Assembly: GCA_035279525.1 (NCBI GenBank)
Contig: DATEHQ010000137.1
Coordinates: 1 to 24,129, forward strand
Direction of reading: 5' to 3'
Origin: DATEHQ01 sp035279525
GTDB lineage: Bacteria > Chloroflexota > Dormibacteria > Dormibacterales > Dormibacteraceae
DNA: 24,129 nucleotides
Shown: piece after piece, positions 8,062 through 15,239 of the stretch
How positions within the stretch are numbered: the stretch's first letter is position 1
Layout of the letters: the number at the start of each line of letters is the position of its first letter
The notes under the pieces: generated by a model
The model's database searches: none
Seen by the model: the letters and a program-made list of their open reading frames with translations, nothing else
What the model was told of the DNA's origin: nothing
Program-made: the position numbers and the translations under genes

Positions 8062-8110
8062 GCGGACGATATGGTAGCACGGCGCTCCGCCGTCCACAAG
8101 ATATAGACAG
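8062..8110 (+). promoter_or_regulatory. ligase upstream region: small hairpin and AT-rich box
   Basis: The lowest-GC stretch before the ligase contains TATAGA at 8102-8107, a plausible -10 with a leader of about 15 nt. Just upstream is a perfect hairpin, ACGGCG-CTC-CGCCGT, at about 8079-8093. No convincing -35 is seen. Confidence 0.3.
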
Positions 8111-8125
8111 ATTGGGGAAATCAGC

Positions 8126-9178
8126 TTGAAGTTGCCTTTACCGCAGGACATGGAGCCCATGCTCTCGGCCGTATCTGAGAACGGAATCCCCAGGGGTGAC
8201 GGCTGGGAGTACGAGCCCAAGTGGGACGGCTTCCGGACGCTCGTCTTCCGGGATGGCGACGAGGTCGCCCTCATGAGCCGGGGTGGCAGGCCGATGACAC
8301 GCTACTTCCCCGAGATGCTCGAGCCCTTCCGGAAGCTGCGCGAGCTCCGCCTGGTCCTGGACGGCGAGCTCGTGGTCGTCGGCGACAACGGCCTGGACTT
8401 CGGCGCCCTGCAGCAGCGGGTCCATCCGGCCGAGTCGCGAGTCCGAATGCTCAGCGAAGCCACGCCGGCGTGGTTCATCGCCTTCGACCTCCTCGCAGAG
8501 GGCGACGCCGACCTGAGAAAGCAGCCGCTAGGCGAACGCCGCAAGCGTCTGGAACGGCTCCTCAAGGGAGTGAAGCCGCCGATCTTTCTCACCCCGTACA
8601 CGCGCGACGCCGCCACAGCCCAGGACTGGTTCGAGCGCTTCGAGGGAGCCGGGCTCGATGGGGTGATCGCCAAGTCGTGGGACGGTTCCTACATCCCGGG
8701 CAAACGGCATTGGGTCAAGATCAAGCACCAGCGCACGGCGGATTGCGTCGTCATCGGGTGGCGCAAGACGAGCGACGGGACGACGCTGGGGGCGCTGCTG
8801 TTGGGCCTCTACGACAAGAAGGGCACCATCCACTACGTCGGGCACACCTCGTCCTTCAATGCCGCCGAACGCAAGGAGCTGATCGCGAAGCTCACGCCGC
8901 TGCAGACCGAGATTCCCGAAGACGAGTGGCGCGCCAACCCTGGTCGAATGCCCGGCGGCCTGAGCCGCTGGTCTCGGGGCAAGGACACCGAGTGGGTCGC
9001 GGTCCGGCCGGAGCTCGTTTGCGAGGTCAGCTACGACAAGCTCGAGGCCGGCGAGAGGTTTCGGCACGCGACGGGCTTTCTACGCTGGAGGACTGACAAG
9101 CCACCGAAGAAGTGCGGCTTCGACCAGATCCTGTCAGCGGCCCAGTTCGACGTGCGAGGAATCTTCGGCAGCAAGTAG
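8126..9178 (+). CDS. ATP-dependent DNA ligase, LigC type
   Basis: A 350-residue stand-alone ATP-dependent DNA ligase, which seals nicks through a lysyl-AMP intermediate. Motif I is EPKWDGFR with the adenylated Lys32. Motif III is LDGELVVVG at about 72-80, motif IIIa is WFIAFDLL, motif IV is DGVIAKSWDG and motif V is WVKIKHQRTADCVV. The OB domain follows and ends VCEVSYDK...RFRHATGFLRWR. Length and C-terminus match mycobacterial LigC (about 350-360 aa), which is linked to repair rather than replication. There is no polymerase or nuclease domain, so it is not full LigD, and no Ku gene is in the window. The TTG start has GGGGA about 7 nt upstream; an ATG at 8150 is the alternative. Its 3' end overlaps the convergent EcsC-like gene by 45 nt. 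Confidence 0.9.
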   Translation: MKLPLPQDMEPMLSAVSENGIPRGDGWEYEPKWDGFRTLVFRDGDEVALMSRGGRPMTRYFPEMLEPFRKLRELRLVLDGELVVVGDNGLDFGALQQRVHPAESRVRMLSEATPAWFIAFDLLAEGDADLRKQPLGERRKRLERLLKGVKPPIFLTPYTRDAATAQDWFERFEGAGLDGVIAKSWDGSYIPGKRHWVKIKHQRTADCVVIGWRKTSDGTTLGALLLGLYDKKGTIHYVGHTSSFNAAERKELIAKLTPLQTEIPEDEWRANPGRMPGGLSRWSRGKDTEWVAVRPELVCEVSYDKLEAGERFRHATGFLRWRTDKPPKKCGFDQILSAAQFDVRGIFGSK

Positions 9179-9850
9179 CAGGGGCCGCGCGCCAGGCCCA
9201 CCAGGCCCGTAGTACCTGATCGCGATCCGGCCGAGGCCCGTGACCGCGAGCCAGTCGAATCCGGCGCCGACCGCGACTCCAACCCCAAGCGGAACCACGC
9301 GCGCGGCGACCTTCGCCGCACCACCGGTGGCGACCCGGGCGAGGATCCGCGTGATCACGCGGCCTCCGCCGTGCGCGAGGATGAGCGCAGGAAGGTGGCG
9401 GAACGCGGCAAGGGCGATGCGCTCCCCGCCGGCGACCAGGACATCCTCGCGAAGCTTTACCGCACCGGTGGTCAGGCCCACCACGACCAGCGCCTCGAGG
9501 ACGCGGTCGTCGACATCCGCGAGGTCGTGGCCGAAGACCATCGCGATAGCGAGCACGAGCTCGATCTCCTGCTCGAGCGCGTAGAAGGTCTGGCTGGTGA
9601 TGGTGCCGACCGCGAGCACGGTACCGAGCCCTGGCGCGATCGACGCTGCCCCACTCAGCGCGCCTGTCGTGGCGACCCTGCGCCGTGTGGAACGGATCAG
9701 CTCGCGGGCAAGCTGATCGCTCGTGTGCATAGGCCGGGCGAGCCGCAGGTGCTCGACCCTGGCCCGGATGGCGGGCTCCCGGCTCGCGACGGCCTTTCCC
9801 AGCTGTCTCAGCACGATCCGGATCTGGGGCGGGAGCGACTCCAGGTCCAT
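9134..9850 (-). CDS. EcsC-like hydrophobic membrane-associated protein (putative)
   Basis: A 238-residue protein with an N-terminal helical, charged part (about 1-58), then hydrophobic stretches at about 62-90, 98-110 and 160-205. Segments such as SIAPGLGTVLAVG, and VGLTTGAV followed by further hydrophobic Gly/Ala runs, are like the EcsC/DUF697 group of membrane-associated proteins. The function of that group is not settled. The assignment is by pattern only. The ATG start is supported by TAGTCT 6 nt upstream on the same strand. Its last 15 codons lie within the ligase coding region on the other strand. Confidence 0.6.
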   Translation of the reverse strand: MDLESLPPQIRIVLRQLGKAVASREPAIRARVEHLRLARPMHTSDQLARELIRSTRRRVATTGALSGAASIAPGLGTVLAVGTITSQTFYALEQEIELVLAIAMVFGHDLADVDDRVLEALVVVGLTTGAVKLREDVLVAGGERIALAAFRHLPALILAHGGGRVITRILARVATGGAAKVAARVVPLGVGVAVGAGFDWLAVTGLGRIAIRYYGPGGPGARPLLLAAEDSSHVELGR

Positions 9851-9856
9851 TCAGGC

Positions 9857-9862
9857 AGACTA
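9857..9862 (-). promoter_or_regulatory. -10 box TAGTCT for the EcsC-like gene, leaderless
   Basis: On the minus strand TAGTCT stands 6 nt before the ATG at 9850, with no Shine-Dalgarno sequence. It fits the spacing seen at other genes in this window. Confidence 0.45.
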
Positions 9863-9921
9863 CCGCACCCCCCGGTGGTGCGATCCAGTCGCAGCGACGC
9901 AGCGGCCATTTGAATTCGCAG

Positions 9922-9951
9922 TTGCGACTCTGTAGCGATAAGCCTTAGGCT
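9922..9951 (+). promoter_or_regulatory. promoter of the Ni/Co permease gene, leaderless
   Basis: TTGCGA (9922-9927), an 18-nt spacer, then TAGGCT (9946-9951), exactly 7 nt before the ATG at 9959. No ribosome binding site is present. No metal-repressor operator (NikR/Nur type) or cobalamin riboswitch is evident. Confidence 0.55.
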
Positions 9952-9958
9952 CTTCTGG

Positions 9959-11035
9959 ATGGCCTCGATGGGCGCGCTGCTGCGCCAGTCGTTCGACAGG
10001 GGAGAGAGGAATCGCCTGGCCGCCTTCTTCGGCTCGGTCGCGGTGCTTCACATCGCCGGATGGGGCTTGCTGTTCGTCTTCGCCGCCAGCCATCCCGCCC
10101 TGCTCGCGCTCGGTGGCCTGGCGTACACCTTCGGACTCCGCCACGCTTTCGACGCGGACCACATCTCTGCCATCGACAACACCACGCGCAAGCTCCTGCA
10201 GGACGGCCGCAGGCCGGTCGGCGTCGGATTCTTTTTCTCGCTCGGGCATTCGACCGTCGTCTTCGTGATCGCCGCCGCGCTCGGCCTGGCGGTGAAGTGG
10301 CTGGTCGAAGGGGTCGTGAGCAACGGCGGTCAGCTGCGCACGATCGGGGCGCTGCTGGGAACCGGCGTCTCGGGCGGCTTCCTCGTCCTGATCGGGGTCC
10401 TGAACCTGGTCGTGCTGCTCGACGTGCTCCGGGTCTACCGGCGCATGAAGGAGGGCGGCTACGACCGCGAATCGCTCGAGCTCGATCTGACCGCCGGCGG
10501 CTTCATGACCCGCATCTTCGGGCGCCTGTTCAGGGTCATCCGCCACAGCTGGCAGATGTATCCGATCGGGTTCCTGTTCGGCCTTGGTTTCGATACCGCG
10601 TCCGAGGTCGCGATCCTCGCCGTCTCGGCGGGCGCCGCGGCGAATGGGCTCCCGTTCGGCGCGGTCATCGCCCTGCCGCTCATTTTTGCGGCGGGAATGT
10701 CCCTGATGGACACGGCGGATGGAGCATTCATGGCCAAGGCTTATTCGTGGGCGTTCGCGAGCCCGATCCGCAAGGTCTTCTACAACATCACGATGACCAG
10801 TCTTTCGGTTTTCGTGGCCCTCTTCGTCGGGATGGTCGAGCTGCTGCAGGTCCTGATCAACGCGCTCGGCCTGCACGGCGGCGTGTTTTCCGCCGTCGCG
10901 GGATTCGACCTGATCGGGCGCGCGGGTTACGTCATAGTGGCCGCGTTCGTCGTCTCGTGGGCCGCCGCGCTGACCATCTACAAGGCGCGCCGCATAGATC
11001 AGCGCTGGGCTGAAAGCATCGACAAGGTGGCGTGA
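9959..11035 (+). CDS. nickel/cobalt permease, NiCoT family
   Basis: A 358-residue inner-membrane transporter of the NiCoT (HoxN/NixA/NhlF) family, which takes up Ni(II) and/or Co(II) without ATP. The family signature RHAFDADHI is at 61-69, with the metal-binding His and Asp of the second transmembrane helix. It is followed by FFFSLGHSTVV at 91-101, GFLFGLGFDTASEVAIL around 204-220 and AGMSLMDTADGAFM around 241-255. These are the other conserved NiCoT stretches. About eight membrane helices are expected. The metal preference cannot be read from the sequence. The window has no urease or hydrogenase genes, but it does have a B12-dependent RNR, so cobalt is possible. A second in-frame ATG lies 3 codons in; the first fits the -10 spacing. 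Confidence 0.93.
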   Translation: MASMGALLRQSFDRGERNRLAAFFGSVAVLHIAGWGLLFVFAASHPALLALGGLAYTFGLRHAFDADHISAIDNTTRKLLQDGRRPVGVGFFFSLGHSTVVFVIAAALGLAVKWLVEGVVSNGGQLRTIGALLGTGVSGGFLVLIGVLNLVVLLDVLRVYRRMKEGGYDRESLELDLTAGGFMTRIFGRLFRVIRHSWQMYPIGFLFGLGFDTASEVAILAVSAGAAANGLPFGAVIALPLIFAAGMSLMDTADGAFMAKAYSWAFASPIRKVFYNITMTSLSVFVALFVGMVELLQVLINALGLHGGVFSAVAGFDLIGRAGYVIVAAFVVSWAAALTIYKARRIDQRWAESIDKVA

Positions 11036-11039
11036 CGAT

Positions 11040-12059
11040 CTAGCGGGTTACCGCGCAGGCTCCCTGGCCGCCGCTGGCCTCGTTGCTCCACAGAGGCTGA
11101 ACCGCGAAGGTGTTGCCGCCGAGCGAGATGTTCTGCAGGCCGGTCCAGGCGCACTTGTCGCCGTTCTCGCTGCCTGTCGCGTCGTTCCAGCCATCCTGGG
11201 TGCCCATCTGATTGTCCGGGTCGGTCACCGCCTCGGCGTACTCGTGGCCCGCGACGATGCTGTAGCCGTCCAGGTAGCCGTTGCCGAAAGCGTTGTCGGT
11301 GGTGTTCACCGAGTTGGTCCCGCAACCAGCACCCTGTTCGGGCACGTAGGGCATGAAGGCGTAGCGCACGCCATGCCCTGTGGTGTGCTGGGTTTCGGCG
11401 TGGTAGGCGCAGTAAACCGAGCCGTAGGCGGTCGCGCCGTGGCCCGGAGGCGTGAGGATGAAATAGGTAGCGTTGACATCGTAACCGAAGTGGGCCGCGG
11501 CGGCGATCGCCTCGGCTTCGATGGGGTCGTTGGTGGCGTTCTCGGCGAGACCCGTGGTCACGATCTCCGACGGCACGGGTGTCGGATCGGTCCAGGTGCC
11601 CTTCAACTGACCGGTCGGGTTGGTGACAAATTGAGGGGAAGTCTGCCCGGCGCATGAAAAGCTCGCGGTGGAAATGTTCTGGCAGTACTGCGTCTGCACG
11701 CCGGCCCACGCGCTACCGCCCACGCTGCCGAAGAACGAGTTGACGTAGTTCTGGACGGTGGCGTTGGTGTAGGTGAATCCGCCAGCGCTGAACGAGAAGC
11801 CCTGCTGCCACTCGGTGCCCCAGTAGACCAGGTACACCGACGGCGTGGTCTCGATCAGACCACCGTGATAGATCAGGTTGTTGGCTGCGACCTGCTGTGC
11901 GCTCGGATAGCCCTGGCCACGGCCCCACATGACGTGCTTGCCGTTGACGTTCACCGCCAGACCGGAACCCGCCTCGGCGGCGGGGGCGGAGACCAGGAGC
12001 AGCCCCAGTGCAGCGGTGAGCAACCAGACCGGACGCGCGTGACGGAAAAGAGTGGTCAT
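11040..12059 (-). CDS. secreted HExxE protein, EXORDIUM/phosphate-induced-like
   Basis: A 339-residue secreted protein. It has a signal peptide at 1-30 (basic start, long Leu/Ala core, cleavage after AEA). The mature part contains YLVYWGTEWQ at about 76-85, a Cys pair region at 126-136, TYFILTPPGHG at about 198-208, and VAGHEYAEAVTDPD at 269-282. His272, Glu273 and Glu276 give an HExxE pattern suited to a metal site. The end, NGDKCAW then QPLWSNEA and a final Cys, matches a secreted family related to plant EXORDIUM/phosphate-induced protein 1, as far as I recall it. The function is not established; a metalloprotease-like activity is an inference. GAGGAGG lies about 10 nt before the ATG. It is convergent with the Ni/Co permease, with a 4-nt gap. 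Confidence 0.75.
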   Translation of the reverse strand: MTTLFRHARPVWLLTAALGLLLVSAPAAEAGSGLAVNVNGKHVMWGRGQGYPSAQQVAANNLIYHGGLIETTPSVYLVYWGTEWQQGFSFSAGGFTYTNATVQNYVNSFFGSVGGSAWAGVQTQYCQNISTASFSCAGQTSPQFVTNPTGQLKGTWTDPTPVPSEIVTTGLAENATNDPIEAEAIAAAAHFGYDVNATYFILTPPGHGATAYGSVYCAYHAETQHTTGHGVRYAFMPYVPEQGAGCGTNSVNTTDNAFGNGYLDGYSIVAGHEYAEAVTDPDNQMGTQDGWNDATGSENGDKCAWTGLQNISLGGNTFAVQPLWSNEASGGQGACAVTR

Positions 12060-12139
12060 TTCGGCGCCACCTCCTCAAGCCCGCAACGCCTGCGGTCGCG
12101 CCGCTACTCGGTCCGCTTCAGGCCGGCTGCGGCGAAGGG

Positions 12140-12679
12140 CTAGGTGGGGGAGCTTCCTTCGCGGAGCAAGCCTTCGAGGTCGAGCCGCCTGCCGCTGAAG
12201 GTCAGGTGGCCTTCGGCGTCCCTCGGCCACTCCGCCTCGGGCCGGTCCCAGGCCAGCTCCAGGCCGTTGCCGTCAGGGTCCCTGAGGTAGAGCGCCTCAT
12301 GCGTACCGTGGTCGTTCACGCCGTCGAGCGGCCAGTCCGCGGCGACCAGGCGGCGCAGCGCATCGCCGAGGTCCCCGCGCGTCGGGTACCGGATCGCGAC
12401 GTGGTACAGGCCCGTCGTGCCGGGAGGTGGGGGAGAGCCGCCCTTCGACTCCCAGGTGTTGAATCCGAGATGGTGGTGATAGCCGCCGGCCGAGAGGAAC
12501 AGAGCGTCCGGCCTCCGGAAGACCACGTCGAAGCCGAGCAAGTCGACGTAGAAGCGCTGCACGCGATCGATGTCCGCGGTCTTGAGATGGACGTGGCCGA
12601 TGTCCACTCCCGCAGCGATCGGGCGAGCGCTGCGCTCGCGCGGAGTCATGCCTTTTGCGGTCTCGACCTCAGCGCTCAT
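12140..12679 (-). CDS. VOC-family protein (glyoxalase/dioxygenase fold)
   Basis: A 179-residue vicinal-oxygen-chelate protein. The first module starts at about residue 26 (DIGHVHLKTADIDRVQRFYVDLLGFDVV). It continues through YHHHLGFNTWES, and the second half runs from GLYHVAIRYPTRGDLGDALRRL to ALYLRDPDGNGLELAWDRP. Candidate metal ligands are His29 in GHVHL, the HHH cluster, His in YHVAI and Glu in GLELAW. The pattern resembles CatE-like ring-cleavage dioxygenases, but reaction and substrate are not fixed. The gene's start overlaps the end of the reductase-like gene by 11 nt, so the two are an operon, with AAGGA just before the ATG inside the upstream gene. Confidence 0.85.
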   Translation of the reverse strand: MSAEVETAKGMTPRERSARPIAAGVDIGHVHLKTADIDRVQRFYVDLLGFDVVFRRPDALFLSAGGYHHHLGFNTWESKGGSPPPPGTTGLYHVAIRYPTRGDLGDALRRLVAADWPLDGVNDHGTHEALYLRDPDGNGLELAWDRPEAEWPRDAEGHLTFSGRRLDLEGLLREGSSPT

Positions 12680-13313
12680 CGTCGTCCTTCGGTGGGCCGG
12701 CGAGCTTCCAACCGTTCTGCCACGGCCAGCCGTGGCGCACCTGAAGCGTGATGATCAGCGTCCCCATCCCTTCGAGCACGCGCGCCAGGACGAGCGGTCC
12801 CGCGTCGATCGGCCGAAAGCCAATCGATTCGACGAACTCGATGGCCTTTTTCTTGGCGTGTTCGTCGTCACCCGCGACGAACCCGTCGAGCCTGACACCA
12901 TCCACATTCGGGTTCGCCATGCGCGAAGCGAATGCGTAATTGAACGCCTTCACCACGTGGGCCTTGGGCGCTCGTTTCTGGATCTTCTCGGCATTCGAGG
13001 TTCCGTCGAGCTTCGAACCCGGATCATTGAGGTCGAACCGATTGGTGACGTCGATGATCACCTTTCCGTCGAGCTCGGGTGCGAGCGCCGACACGACCTC
13101 ATCGACCCTGTCGGCCGGAACCGCGAGCACGACCAGGTCAGAGTCCCTGATCGCATCCTCGTTGGACTGGGCGGCCTGGGCCCGCGTGGCTTTCGCGGCC
13201 TCCTCGGCCTTCTGGCGGGTGGTGGCCGAGATCTTTACCGAGTGACCCGCCCTGACGGCCGACCCGGCCAGTGCCTTGCCCACGTTCCCCGCGCCGATGA
13301 TCCCGATCCTCAT
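12669..13313 (-). CDS. NADP-binding oxidoreductase, F420-dependent NADP reductase-like (COG2085)
   Basis: A 214-residue Rossmann-fold protein resembling Fno/NPD-type F420H2:NADP+ oxidoreductases. The dinucleotide loop is at the start: IGIIGAGNVGKAL. The second strand continues to SATTRQKAEEAA, whose Arg suits the NADP 2'-phosphate. Other family features are DLVVLAVPADRVDEV, GKVIIDVTNRFD, HVVKAFNYAFA and RPIDAGPLVLARVLEGM. COG2085 also holds proteins with no proven F420 use, so the cofactor partner is inferred, though a DDN-type gene lies 0.8 kb away. The start at 13313 is chosen because GAAGGAG (minus strand, 13326-13320) is 6 nt before it. The ATG at 13319 touches the ribosome binding site directly. 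Confidence 0.8.
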   Translation of the reverse strand: MRIGIIGAGNVGKALAGSAVRAGHSVKISATTRQKAEEAAKATRAQAAQSNEDAIRDSDLVVLAVPADRVDEVVSALAPELDGKVIIDVTNRFDLNDPGSKLDGTSNAEKIQKRAPKAHVVKAFNYAFASRMANPNVDGVRLDGFVAGDDEHAKKKAIEFVESIGFRPIDAGPLVLARVLEGMGTLIITLQVRHGWPWQNGWKLAGPPKDDDER

Positions 13314-13319
13314 CGCCAT

Positions 13320-13326
13320 CTCCTTC
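13320..13326 (-). promoter_or_regulatory. ribosome binding site that decides the 13313 start
   Basis: GAAGGAG on the minus strand directly abuts the first ATG (13319) but is 6 nt from the second (13313). The second is therefore the likely initiator. Confidence 0.6.
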
Positions 13327-13357
13327 GAACCCCCTGCGCGGGCCTCTTATTCGAGTC

Positions 13358-13363
13358 CAGAAT
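13358..13363 (+). promoter_or_regulatory. -10-like CAGAAT for the GNAT gene, near-leaderless
   Basis: CAGAAT ends 8 nt before the ATG at 13372. The same hexamer precedes the lipoprotein gene at 14551. There is no Shine-Dalgarno sequence between box and start. Confidence 0.45.
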
Positions 13364-13371
13364 ACGGGCGC

Positions 13372-14037
13372 ATGAACCTGGCCGGCTGGAAGGGCGCGAG
13401 GCCGGTCGAGCGTGCGGTGCTCGAGGGCGAGACCGTCCGGCTCGAACCACTCGACCGAGACCGCCACGCGCGGCAGCTCCACTCCGCGGCCGCCGGCGCC
13501 GACGAGATATGGGAGCACCTGGCTTATGGGCCTTTCCGCGACTTTGCTGACTTCAATCGCTGGCTCGCCGAGCGCGCCGCCCTCTCGGATCCGCTGACGT
13601 TCGCGGTCGTCGATCGCGCGGGAGGCGACGCGCGCGGCGTGGCGGCGTTGATGCGAATCGTCCCCGTGGATGGCGCGATCGAGGTCGGGCACATCTGGTT
13701 CACGCCGAGGATGCAGCGCACGCGACAGGCGACCGAAGCGATCTATCTGCTGGCGCGCCACGTGTTCGACGACCTGGGTTATCGACGCTTCGAGTGGAAG
13801 TGCGACTCCCTCAACGTGAAGTCGCGGCGCGCCGCGCAGAGATTTGGCTTCGTCTTCGAAGGCATCTTCAGGCAGCACATGGTGGTGAAGGGTCGCAACC
13901 GCGACACGGCGTGGTTCTCGATCATCGACTCTGAGTGGCCTTCCCGCCGCGCCGCATTCGAGGCGTGGCTCGACCCTGGAAACTTCGATGCCGCAGGACG
14001 TCAGGTGCAGTCGCTGACGGCGCTCAGGGCGGAATAG
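13372..14037 (+). CDS. GNAT acetyltransferase, RimJ/RimL type
   Basis: A 221-residue GNAT-fold N-acetyltransferase of the RimJ/RimL/Acetyltransf_3 group, which uses acetyl-CoA to acetylate protein N-termini or small amines. It begins with the substrate strand GETVRLEPLDRDRH (19-32). The core strand IEVGHIWFTPRMQRTRQATEA lies at about 101-121, where RTRQATEA replaces the usual acetyl-CoA pyrophosphate loop. The motif-B part is FEWKCDSLNVKSRRAAQRFGFVFEG, typical of the subfamily. It ends with RDTAWFSIIDSEWP. The frame is open to 13276, but a start there would run into the divergent reductase gene. The ATG at 13372 fits the domain start and the -10-like box. The substrate is unknown. Confidence 0.85.
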   Translation: MNLAGWKGARPVERAVLEGETVRLEPLDRDRHARQLHSAAAGADEIWEHLAYGPFRDFADFNRWLAERAALSDPLTFAVVDRAGGDARGVAALMRIVPVDGAIEVGHIWFTPRMQRTRQATEAIYLLARHVFDDLGYRRFEWKCDSLNVKSRRAAQRFGFVFEGIFRQHMVVKGRNRDTAWFSIIDSEWPSRRAAFEAWLDPGNFDAAGRQVQSLTALRAE

Positions 14038-14054
14038 AAGAAGCGCCGCCGGAA

Positions 14055-14060
14055 TAGAAC
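14055..14060 (+). promoter_or_regulatory. possible -10 box TAGAAC for the DDN-type gene
   Basis: TAGAAC ends 8 nt before the ATG at 14069. It departs from TANNNT at its last base. The decamer around it, CGGAATAGAA, also occurs at the GNAT stop codon just upstream. Confidence 0.3.
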
Positions 14061-14068
14061 GCTGCGAG

Positions 14069-14443
14069 ATGCAGGCCACCGCGGAGGACATCCAGCGTGC
14101 GCTGGAGCGCGGCCACACGATCGACATCACGACCACGGGGCGTCAGACCGGCGAGCGCCGTCGGGTCGAGATCGTCTTCCACAACATCGGCGGGCGCATC
14201 TACATCAGCGGCACGCCCTCCCCACGCAAGAGAAGCTGGCTGGCCAACCTCGAAGCAGACCCGACTCTCACATTCCACCTGAAGGGCAAGGTGCTGGCCG
14301 ACCTCCCGGCCCGAGCACGAGTCATCGCCGATACCGCCGAGCGGCGTGTGGTGCTCCCGCACATCGCTCGCGCGTGGCGGCGTGACGACGTCGACCGGAT
14401 GGTTCTCCAGAGCCCGCTGATCGAGGTCACCTTCGACTCCTAG
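14069..14443 (+). CDS. deazaflavin (F420)-dependent nitroreductase-family protein
   Basis: A 124-residue small beta-barrel protein of the DDN family, the split-barrel group that binds coenzyme F420. The N-terminal helix is followed by TTTGRQTGERRRVEIVFH at about 21-38, the family's typical TxGRxTG turn and first strand. Next comes GRIYISGTPSPRKRSWLANLEADP, with the PRK...W.ANL pattern close to the deazaflavin site. It ends with an Arg/Asp-rich helix. Related mycobacterial proteins reduce quinones or nitro compounds with F420H2. The substrate is unknown here. The protein is slightly short for the family. It follows the GNAT gene after 31 nt on the same strand. Confidence 0.8.
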   Translation: MQATAEDIQRALERGHTIDITTTGRQTGERRRVEIVFHNIGGRIYISGTPSPRKRSWLANLEADPTLTFHLKGKVLADLPARARVIADTAERRVVLPHIARAWRRDDVDRMVLQSPLIEVTFDS

Positions 14444-14538
14444 CCCCCTTCGGATACCGCACGCTGGCGAGTGTCCCGCCGGAGGTGCCGGCCAAAGTTC
14501 ACCCGCTCTGGGCGGGCGGAATTGGATGGCTCTCGGCG

Positions 14539-14544
14539 CAGAAT
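14539..14544 (+). promoter_or_regulatory. -10-like CAGAAT for the 14551 lipoprotein, leaderless
   Basis: CAGAAT stands 6 nt before the GTG at 14551. It supports that GTG over the longer open frame from 14485. Confidence 0.45.
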
Positions 14545-14550
14545 CACCGC

Positions 14551-15165
14551 GTGACAGGACGCCTGGCGAGGACGGTCCTCCTCTTGAGCCTCCCGGCCGT
14601 ATTCGGCGCCTGTCTGACGTCGCCCGACGTGCCTCCGAGCGCCCGGTGCACCAAGCCCGGCGTGGGTGCGCACGGAGGGTCGCTGTGCGCCCTCACGAAG
14701 GGACAGATCGACGCGCTCCCGGAGGCGAACCTGGTGTACCCGGGCTCCACGGTCCAGTATTCGTTCAGCGACGCGGGGGCGCTGAACGTCAACGGCGAGC
14801 CGACGGACGCCGACGCCCGATCGGCGTTCGATACGAGCGCGCCTCCCTCGGCCGTCAGTGTCTGGTACGACTCGCAGCTGCGAGCCGCCGGCTGGATCCA
14901 TACGGGCGCCACGGGTTATATGTACTCCCGCTGCCCACCCGTGTCGAATTACCGTGAGTACTATTCGATCACCGTTTATGGCGGGCTCCCCGCCGGCGCG
15001 CCGGAGTCCCCGCCACCTGCCGGTGGTAGCTTCTACGAGACGCGTCTCTCCATACCTTCCCCCGCCTATGAGGTGATGGGTTCGGAAGCTTCTGGAGCGA
15101 TCAACACTTCGCCCGTGCCTTGCAGTGGTGCTTCACCGCTTGCACCGAGCAACTCCTCCGCTTGA
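14551..15165 (+). CDS. lipoprotein of unknown function
   Basis: A 204-residue protein that I do not recognise. With the GTG at 14551 it has a clean lipoprotein signal peptide: Arg at residues 4 and 7, a Leu-rich core and lipobox FGAC with Cys21. The mature protein has further cysteines (CTKPG, LCALT, CPPV, PCSG), so disulfides are likely. It has aromatic-rich beta stretches such as VSVWYDSQLRAAGWIHTG, which look like a small extracytoplasmic domain seen in other high-GC lipoproteins. The C-terminus is Ser/Pro-rich and probably unstructured. The frame is open from 14485, but the upstream part lacks a signal peptide start, and the -10-like box argues for 14551. No enzymatic motif is seen. Confidence 0.7.
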   Translation: MTGRLARTVLLLSLPAVFGACLTSPDVPPSARCTKPGVGAHGGSLCALTKGQIDALPEANLVYPGSTVQYSFSDAGALNVNGEPTDADARSAFDTSAPPSAVSVWYDSQLRAAGWIHTGATGYMYSRCPPVSNYREYYSITVYGGLPAGAPESPPPAGGSFYETRLSIPSPAYEVMGSEASGAINTSPVPCSGASPLAPSNSSA

Positions 15166-15193
15166 GGCCTCGGCCTCGGTGGCAGAGGCAAAA

Positions 15194-15225
15194 GAAAGCG
15201 CCGCGGATCAGTACGCGGCGCTTTC
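15194..15225 (-). terminator. strong terminator downstream of nrdJ
   Basis: A perfect 12-bp stem: GAAAGCGCCGCG (15194-15205) pairs with CGCGGCGCTTTC (15214-15225) across an 8-nt loop. On the minus strand it is followed by TTTTGCC, giving a U-tract for the nrdJ transcript, which ends at 15240. It may also stop plus-strand reading from the lipoprotein gene, but there is no U-run on that side. Confidence 0.85.
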
Positions 15226-15239
15226 GTCTCCGATCGAGG

